Shown: piece after piece, positions 1 to 3,390 of the stretch
Numbering within the stretch: the stretch's first letter is position 1
Layout of the letters: every line of letters begins with the position of its first letter
Assembly: GCA_020431135.1 (NCBI GenBank)
Contig: JAGQIT010000724.1
Location: 1 to 5,543, forward strand
Length of the DNA: 5,543 nucleotides
Source: Myxococcales bacterium
Lineage (GTDB): Bacteria; Myxococcota_A; Polyangia; Nannocystales; Nannocystaceae
Direction of reading: 5' to 3'
Position numbers and translations under genes: made by a program
Notes under the pieces: generated by a model
Seen by the model: the letters and a program-made list of their open reading frames with translations, nothing else
Told to the model about the DNA's origin: nothing
The model's database searches: none

Positions 1-58
1 TGGTGTCGACGAGCTGGTCGCCGTAAAAAACTCGAATGGCTAGGGTCTTGCTGGTCAT
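1..58 (-). CDS. N-terminal fragment of an unidentified protein, possibly FHA-like (runs off left edge)
   Basis: Only the first 19 codons lie in the window; the peptide begins MTSKTLAIRVFYGDQLVDT. The ATG at 58-56 is supported by a Shine-Dalgarno sequence, AAGGA (complement of 66-70), 7 nt upstream, and by a promoter-like sequence further upstream. A basic start followed by a hydrophobic strand ending in 'F-x-G-D-Q-L-V' resembles, from memory, the N-termini of myxobacterial proteins that open with an FHA-like or AgmX/GltJ-type module. That family guess is inference from a very short stretch and could be wrong. The gene points away from the aldehyde dehydrogenase stop, on the same strand and 304 nt downstream of it. 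With its own promoter-like site it is probably a separate transcription unit. Confidence 0.7.
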   Translation of the reverse strand, partial: MTSKTLAIRVFYGDQLVDT

Positions 59-65
59 GGCGCGG

Positions 66-70
66 TCCTT
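66..70 (-). promoter_or_regulatory. Ribosome binding site of the left-edge gene
   Basis: On the minus strand this reads AAGGA, a good match to the anti-Shine-Dalgarno sequence, 7 nt before the ATG at 58-56. It is the main evidence that this ATG is a genuine start and that the short open stretch at the left edge is a real gene. Confidence 0.65.
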
Positions 71-89
71 CGTCGTGGGTTACGCCTCC

Positions 90-117
90 ACAGACAGCCC
101 AGCCCCCTGTAGGTTCC
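90..117 (-). promoter_or_regulatory. Candidate ECF-sigma-type promoter of the left-edge gene
   Basis: On the minus strand GGAACC (complement of 112-117) is followed, after exactly 16 nt, by GTCTGT (complement of 90-95). This resembles the GGAAC ... GTC/TCTGA pattern recognised by many extracytoplasmic-function sigma factors. It would place transcription start near 83, giving a leader of about 25 nt that contains the AAGGA site. An AT-rich patch lies just upstream, at about 127-146. The match is by eye, and such short motifs also occur by chance. Confidence 0.3.
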
Positions 118-295
118 CGTCTTCGGAATTTTTCCGGATCTTTTTCGCGGCGCGTGTCCGCGCGAGGAGGGCCCGGACGGCGCGCCTCCCAGGCCCGCGA
201 GCAAGCGCTAGACAGGCCTGAAGAGCGGCGAACCCCGGCGCTAGAAGGACCCAAGGCGTCGCAGCGCGATCTCGCGCAGCGATTCTGACGGAGTC

Positions 296-315
296 GAGGG
301 TCCGCGAGGGTCCGC
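296..315. repeat. Two tandem copies of a 10-bp unit
   Basis: GAGGGTCCGC occurs at 296-305 and again, identically, at 306-315. It lies in the non-coding stretch after the aldehyde dehydrogenase gene. With only two copies it is probably a replication-slippage duplication without function. Confidence 0.6.
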
Positions 316-362
316 GGCGAAGCCTCCCCGCGGCGAGCAGCCCGGGGGCCGCGCGCGGGCGC

Positions 363-1955
363 TCAGCGGCTGTTCTTTCGCAGCTTCATGAAGCCGCGGG
401 CGAGCTGGACCGGGTTCTTGCGGATCAGCCCCTTCATGAGCTGGACGACGCCCGGGTACTTGCCGTTGTAGGGGTACCAGGTCGGCTCCGCGTCGAAGAT
501 CGCCCGGTCGACCAGGATCCCGCGGGCGTTCGTGAAGGTGAGGAGGCCGTCCTCGCCGTGGTAGCGGCCGATGCCGCTCGACTTGACGCCGCCGAAGGGG
601 AGCCCGGGGTTGGCGACGCTGCTGATCACGTCGTTGATGGTCACCTGGCCGCACTCGAGGCGCGAGGCGATGGCCATGCCGCGCTTGACGTCGCGGGTCC
701 AGACGCTGGCGTTGAGGCCGTACTCGTGGTCGTTGGCCAGGCGGATCGCCTCCTCCTCATCGCCGACGCGGATCACCGGGAGCACCGGGCCGAAGGTCTC
801 CTCGCGGTAGACGGACATCTCCGGGGTGACGTCGGTGAGGAGCGTCGGGCCGAAGAACTGGCCCTTGCGCTCGAGGCGGGCGCCGCCGGTGAGGGCCTTG
901 GCCCCGGCCGCGACCGCCTCGCGGATGTGGCGCTCGACGATCCCGAGCTGGCCGGTGAAGATCATCGGGCCGATGTCCGCCTCCTCCTCCGGGCCGCCGA
1001 TCTTGAGGGCCTGGACCTCGCGGCGGACCATGTCGATGAAGCGGTCGTAGACCGACTCGACGACGAAGAGGCGCTCGACCGAGACGCAGGCCTGGCCGGC
1101 GTTGGCGAAGCCGCCCCAGACCGCGCCCTTGGCCGCGCGCTCGAGGGGCGCGTCCTCGCAGACGATCATCGCGTCCTTGCCCCCGAGCTCGAGCTCGCAG
1201 GGGATCGGCCGGGCGGCGCAGGCTGCCATCACCTTGCGCCCGGTGGCGACCGAGCCGGTGAAGAAGATCATGTCGACGTCGGCCTTGGTCAGCGCGGCGC
1301 CCGTGCGGCCGTCGCCCTGGATGACCTCGACGACGCCCGGCGGCAGATCGATCTCGGCGAAGACCTCGCGGATCAGCTCGCCGGCGATCGGCGTGACCTC
1401 AGACGGCTTGAGGACGACGGTGTTGCCGGCCGTGAGGGCCTGGATGATCGGCACGATCGCCAGCTGGAAGGGGAAGTTCCACGGGCTGATCACGCCGATG
1501 ACGCCGCGCGGGAAGTGCTCGAGGTAGCTCGACTTGCCGGCGAGGAAGATCGGCGTGTAGGCCTTGCGCCGGCGCAGCACCTTCGGGGCGATCTTGTGGT
1601 GGTAGTCGAGGAACGCCGGGACGAGCATGAGCTCGTGGCCGAGGGCCTCGATCCACGGCTTGCCGGTGTCCTCGCTGAGGCGCTTGGCGAACTCCTCGCC
1701 GCGCTCGGCGAAGAGCGGCTTGAGGCGATCGAGGCGGCGCATCCGCTCCATCAGCGGCAGCGCGCTCCAGCCGGGGAAGGCCGCCCGCGCGCGAGCCACG
1801 GCCGCGTCGACGGCCGCCTGATCGCCGATCGGGAACTCGCCGATGAGCTCGCCGGTGACGGGGCTGAGCTTGCGGATCACGTCGCGCGGCGTCGCCTCGG
1901 ACGACTGGGTCGGCGTCGACGGGGAGGGGGCAGCGGCGGATCCATCGGCACTCAT
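363..1955 (-). CDS. NAD(P)-dependent aldehyde dehydrogenase, ALDH superfamily
   Basis: This complete 530-aa enzyme should oxidise an aldehyde to a carboxylate using NAD(P)+ through a covalent thioester on cysteine, probably in the cytosol. All key motifs are present: SPWNFPF with oxyanion-hole Asn160, cofactor-site KPSE at 183-186, FTGS at 232-235, ELELGGK with general base Glu256, GQAC with nucleophile Cys290, EETFGP at 385-390, and PFGGVKSSGIGR at 453-464. Residues 1 to about 25 are a Ser/Pro/Ala/Thr-rich leader not needed for the fold. The last ~45 residues extend beyond the core and end in a basic stretch (KGLIRK ... KLRKNSR). Some motif wording recalls class 3-like enzymes and 4,4'-diapolycopene-dialdehyde dehydrogenase relatives, but the substrate cannot be assigned. 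No clear Shine-Dalgarno sequence precedes the ATG at 1955. A GTG at residue 26 (1880-1878) is an alternative start at the domain edge. It is divergent from the NAT-like gene. Confidence 0.95.
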   Translation of the reverse strand: MSADGSAAAPSPSTPTQSSEATPRDVIRKLSPVTGELIGEFPIGDQAAVDAAVARARAAFPGWSALPLMERMRRLDRLKPLFAERGEEFAKRLSEDTGKPWIEALGHELMLVPAFLDYHHKIAPKVLRRRKAYTPIFLAGKSSYLEHFPRGVIGVISPWNFPFQLAIVPIIQALTAGNTVVLKPSEVTPIAGELIREVFAEIDLPPGVVEVIQGDGRTGAALTKADVDMIFFTGSVATGRKVMAACAARPIPCELELGGKDAMIVCEDAPLERAAKGAVWGGFANAGQACVSVERLFVVESVYDRFIDMVRREVQALKIGGPEEEADIGPMIFTGQLGIVERHIREAVAAGAKALTGGARLERKGQFFGPTLLTDVTPEMSVYREETFGPVLPVIRVGDEEEAIRLANDHEYGLNASVWTRDVKRGMAIASRLECGQVTINDVISSVANPGLPFGGVKSSGIGRYHGEDGLLTFTNARGILVDRAIFDAEPTWYPYNGKYPGVVQLMKGLIRKNPVQLARGFMKLRKNSR

Positions 1956-2128
1956 ACAGGGTGGCTAGCACATTTCGCGGCGCCTGGTGGGCGGCACATT
2001 CCGGCAGTTCCAGCGGCGCCCAGGGCCCTTTGCAGCGCTGGTTTTCGAGATCACAGCGTCGGCGGCCTCCGGGGCCTCCTTCGACCGACCGCAGGGCGCT
2101 GGTCGCGGGCCCGGCCGGCTCGTCGGCC

Positions 2129-2158
2129 TCTGGCGCACAGCGCGCTTTTTGCGCCAGA
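2129..2158. repeat. Perfect 9-bp inverted repeat, possible operator or activator site
   Basis: TCTGGCGCA at 2129-2137 and its exact reverse complement TGCGCCAGA at 2150-2158 are separated by 12 nt ending in a run of T. The centre-to-centre distance of the arms is 21 bp, two helical turns, as expected for a dimeric regulator. The right arm ends 22 nt before a candidate -10 element, so it touches where the -35 element of the NAT-like gene would lie. A hairpin role is possible, but the T-run is inside the loop, which argues against an intrinsic terminator. Confidence 0.45.
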
Positions 2159-2176
2159 ACCCCCCGCCCCTGACCC

Positions 2177-2185
2177 TGCTACCAT
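2177..2185 (+). promoter_or_regulatory. Weak candidate extended -10 element for the NAT-like gene
   Basis: TGCTACCAT fits the extended -10 form TGnTATAAT at the TG and four of six hexamer positions. It would start transcription near 2192, giving a leader of about 38 nt before the ATG at 2230. No good -35 hexamer is found 17 bp upstream (2157-2162 reads GAACCC), consistent with activator dependence or with this call being wrong. Confidence 0.25.
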
Positions 2186-2215
2186 CCCGGCCCACGACGC
2201 TGGCAGCGCCCTCGC

Positions 2216-2220
2216 GGAGA
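2216..2220 (+). promoter_or_regulatory. Ribosome binding site of the NAT-like gene
   Basis: GGAGA lies 9 nt before the ATG at 2230. It selects this ATG over more upstream in-frame starts. The open frame reaches back to 1987, but its upstream 81 codons have no NAT-like sequence and cross the inverted repeat. Confidence 0.6.
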
Positions 2221-2229
2221 CAGATTTCG

Positions 2230-3036
2230 ATGATTCAGGAAGCAGACCGCCTCTTCCGCCGCTACATGCAGGCCCTCGGCTGGCTCGGGGATCCGGGCCT
2301 CTTCGAGCTCGTCCGCACCCACGTGATCAAGGTGCCCGTGGAGAACGTCTCGGGCCTCCTCAGCGGCAAGACCACCCTCCCAGACATCGAGGGGTTCCTC
2401 GCCGGGATCCGCGAGCGCGACCTCGGCGGCGACGTCTTCACCAACAACGGCTACTTCGCCGAGCTCCTCCGCTACCTCGACTACGACGTCGAGCTCCTCG
2501 GCGGCGAGATCGACGGCGACCCCTTTGCCCACGCGGTGATCAAGGTGCTCGAGGACGGCCGCCCGCACCTCGTCGATGTCGGCCTCGGCGCGCCCTTCTA
2601 CGAGCCGATCGCCGTCGACGCCCTCCCCTTCCGCATGGAGTGCGGCGACTGGGTCTACAGCATCGAGGCCCACGGCGACGCCGACACCTACACGCTGACG
2701 ACGCGCTTCCAGGGCGCCGCGGCGACGACGTGCGTGCTCCGGCCGACGCCGCGCAAGCTCGCCGACTTCGCGCCGACGATCGAGCGCCGCCTCAGCGCCG
2801 GCAGCGACTGGCTCAGCCGCCTGCGGGTCACCCGGGTCTTCGCGGCCTCGCGCGTGGCGACGATCGACAACGCGAGCGTCGCGATCACCCACCACAATGA
2901 GACCAACCGGCGGCCGCTCGCGGATCTCGAGGCGCTGTCGGGGTCGGTGGTCGAGGACCTGCAGCTCCACAACCTGCCGATCGCCGACGCCGTCGCGGCC
3001 CTCAAGGCCCGCGGGGTCGACGTCTTCGCCGGCTAG
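2230..3036 (+). CDS. Arylamine N-acetyltransferase-family protein lacking the catalytic cysteine
   Basis: The 268-aa length and layout fit the NAT family, which transfers acetyl groups from acetyl-CoA to arylamines through a Cys-His-Asp triad; related enzymes form amides in polyketide pathways. Residues 31-41 (HVIKVPVENVS) match the family's 'H...IPFEN' region. The segment GGDVFTNNGYF (66-76) aligns with canonical GGYCFEQNxLF and puts Val69, codon GTC, exactly at the nucleophilic cysteine (Cys69 in the Salmonella enzyme). His101 (FAHAVIKV) and Asp116 (VDVGLG) of the triad remain, 15 residues apart as in Salmonella NAT (His107/Asp122). The C-terminal domain is intact to residue 268. The only other cysteines, 138 and 168, are elsewhere in the chain. 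There is no frameshift or internal stop. Standard acetyl transfer is not expected; it may be a pseudoenzyme or have another activity. Family assignment is firm, function unknown. Confidence 0.88.
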   Translation: MIQEADRLFRRYMQALGWLGDPGLFELVRTHVIKVPVENVSGLLSGKTTLPDIEGFLAGIRERDLGGDVFTNNGYFAELLRYLDYDVELLGGEIDGDPFAHAVIKVLEDGRPHLVDVGLGAPFYEPIAVDALPFRMECGDWVYSIEAHGDADTYTLTTRFQGAAATTCVLRPTPRKLADFAPTIERRLSAGSDWLSRLRVTRVFAASRVATIDNASVAITHHNETNRRPLADLEALSGSVVEDLQLHNLPIADAVAALKARGVDVFAG

Positions 3037-3041
3037 TCGAG

Positions 3042-3067
3042 GCGCCGTGTCCACGGGCGGACGGCGC
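3042..3067 (+). terminator. Hairpin directly after the NAT-like stop codon, possible 3' end structure
   Basis: GCGCCGT (3042-3048) pairs perfectly with ACGGCGC (3061-3067) across a 12-nt loop, beginning 5 nt after the TAG at 3034-3036. The position suits a transcript-end or RNA-stabilising hairpin. The following sequence is GAGCGCGG rather than a run of T, so it could act only as a U-tract-less terminator or together with Rho. Confidence 0.3.
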
Positions 3068-3169
3068 GAGCGCGGCATCTTCAGCGTTCGCTGCCTCGCG
3101 GTCGGCGGCCTGACGCTGATCGCGGCGATGACCAACGAGGCCCCGCAGAGGGACATGTCCATATAGAAT

Positions 3170-3213
3170 GTCCGTTGCGATCGACGTCCCGCTGGAGGTC
3201 GATCGCAGCGGAC
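3170..3213 (+). other. Strong 16-bp stem hairpin, possible structured RNA
   Basis: Bases 3170-3185 (GTCCGTTGCGATCGAC) pair with 3198-3213 (GTCGATCGCAGCGGAC): fifteen Watson-Crick pairs and one T3175/G3208 pair. The 12-nt loop can add three pairs (3187-3189 with 3194-3196) closed by CGCT. In plus-strand RNA the odd pair is G-U; in minus-strand RNA it would be an A-C mismatch, so a plus-strand transcript, downstream of the NAT-like gene, is favoured. The absence of a following U-tract argues against an ordinary terminator. Confidence 0.5.
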
Positions 3214-3234
3214 CGCGGCGGATCGCGACATCGT

Positions 3235-3266
3235 CATGTCCGGTACGACACGGTTCTCTGGACATG
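3235..3266 (+). other. Second hairpin of the convergent region
   Basis: CATGTCCGG (3235-3243) pairs with CTGGACATG (3258-3266) across a 14-nt loop, with one G3242/T3259 pair. As in the larger hairpin, that pair is G-U only in plus-strand RNA. The outer seven pairs are the same GGACATG/CATGTCC element found at 3151-3160, so alternative folds between the copies are possible. Confidence 0.35.
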
Positions 3267-3332
3267 CATGTCGACGGACCGGCGCTCTGGCGTCGCGAGC
3301 CGGCGCGGACGCAGCGCTCGCCGAGGCGCGCC

Positions 3333-3347
3333 GCACGTCGAACGTGC
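3333..3347. repeat. Short dyad GCACGT-CGA-ACGTGC
   Basis: These perfect 6-bp arms around 3 nt lie 44 nt beyond the stop of the minus-strand signalling gene. The dyad could help end that transcript or bind a protein, but it is short, lacks a U-tract and may be chance in GC-rich DNA. Confidence 0.25.
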
Positions 3348-3390
3348 CCGAATAGACCCCCACAGAGGCACGCGAGCGCCCGTGAGGCTC

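Larger units (their letters stand above)
59..362. other. Intergenic region between aldehyde dehydrogenase stop and left-edge gene
   Basis: I see no credible gene in these 304 nt. The region contains the ribosome binding site and candidate promoter of the left-edge gene. It also has an AT-rich patch (about 127-146) that includes the small inverted repeat CGGAA-ttt-TTCCG at 124-136. Next to the aldehyde dehydrogenase stop there is GC-rich sequence with CCGCGG at 312-317 and again at 328-333, which could pair across a 10-nt loop. No U-tract follows that pair on the minus strand, so I do not call an intrinsic terminator. A 10-bp tandem duplication is listed separately. Confidence 0.6.
1956..2229. 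other. Divergent intergenic region (aldehyde dehydrogenase / NAT-like gene)
   Basis: This 274-nt stretch separates two genes transcribed away from each other, so it should contain both promoters. I see a perfect 9-bp inverted repeat (2129-2158), a weak extended -10-like sequence (2177-2185) and a ribosome binding site (2216-2220), all serving the plus-strand gene. For the aldehyde dehydrogenase, the sequence just before the ATG reads GCTAGCCACCCTGT and has no purine-rich ribosome binding site. A TAGCCA at the complement of 1962-1967 sits where a -10 element of a leaderless transcript would be, but the match is poor. Open frames crossing this region lack family support. Confidence 0.55.
3151..3272. 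repeat. Block of GGACATG/CATGTCC elements with inverted ends, possible small repeat element or operator cluster
   Basis: GGACATGTCC (3151-3160) is a perfect 10-bp palindrome and GACATGCATGTC (3261-3272) a perfect 12-bp palindrome. Between them are ATGTCC (3168-3173) and CATGTCC (3235-3241). CATGTCCA (3154-3161) and its reverse complement TGGACATG (3259-3266) form 8-bp inverted ends around a 97-nt interior that includes the 16-bp hairpin. Past the 8 bp the two ends still look alike (TATAGAA versus GAGAA). This could be a short mobile-type repeat, a group of regulator sites, or the folded part of an RNA. I see no target-site duplication. Confidence 0.4.
3037..3390. other. Convergent intergenic region with several inverted repeats
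   Basis: These 354 nt separate the 3' ends of the NAT-like gene and the signalling gene. I see no convincing coding sequence. The region has an early hairpin (3042-3067), a strong hairpin (3170-3213), a second one (3235-3266), recurrent GGACATG/CATGTCC elements (3151-3272) and a short dyad (3333-3347). An AT-rich stretch at 3161-3169 stands out from the GC-rich surroundings. No U-tract typical of an intrinsic terminator follows any of these hairpins on either strand. Confidence 0.55.

Noticed and set aside
36..221. A 61-codon plus-strand open frame at the left edge
   Set aside because: It overlaps the well-supported minus-strand start (ATG 58-56 with AAGGA) and has no recognisable features.
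241..654. A 137-codon minus-strand frame extending past the aldehyde dehydrogenase stop, ending REIALRRLGSF
   Set aside because: The tail looks protein-like, so I considered a frameshifted C-terminus. The aldehyde dehydrogenase is already full length with a normal end, and the upstream part of this frame is Arg/Pro-rich shadow sequence.
558..2900. A 780-codon open frame on the plus strand
   Set aside because: It runs antisense through the whole aldehyde dehydrogenase gene and out of frame through the NAT-like gene. Its Asp/Ala/Leu/Arg-rich composition is typical of an antisense frame in GC-rich DNA, and no domain is recognisable.
3170..3213. Intrinsic terminator for the convergent genes
   Set aside because: The stem is strong enough, but no T-run follows it on either strand, so I describe it as a hairpin of unknown role.
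2179..3363. A 394-codon open frame on the minus strand covering the NAT-like gene
   Set aside because: It is antisense to a gene with unmistakable NAT motifs, and the translation is low-complexity Arg/Ala/Glu/Val.
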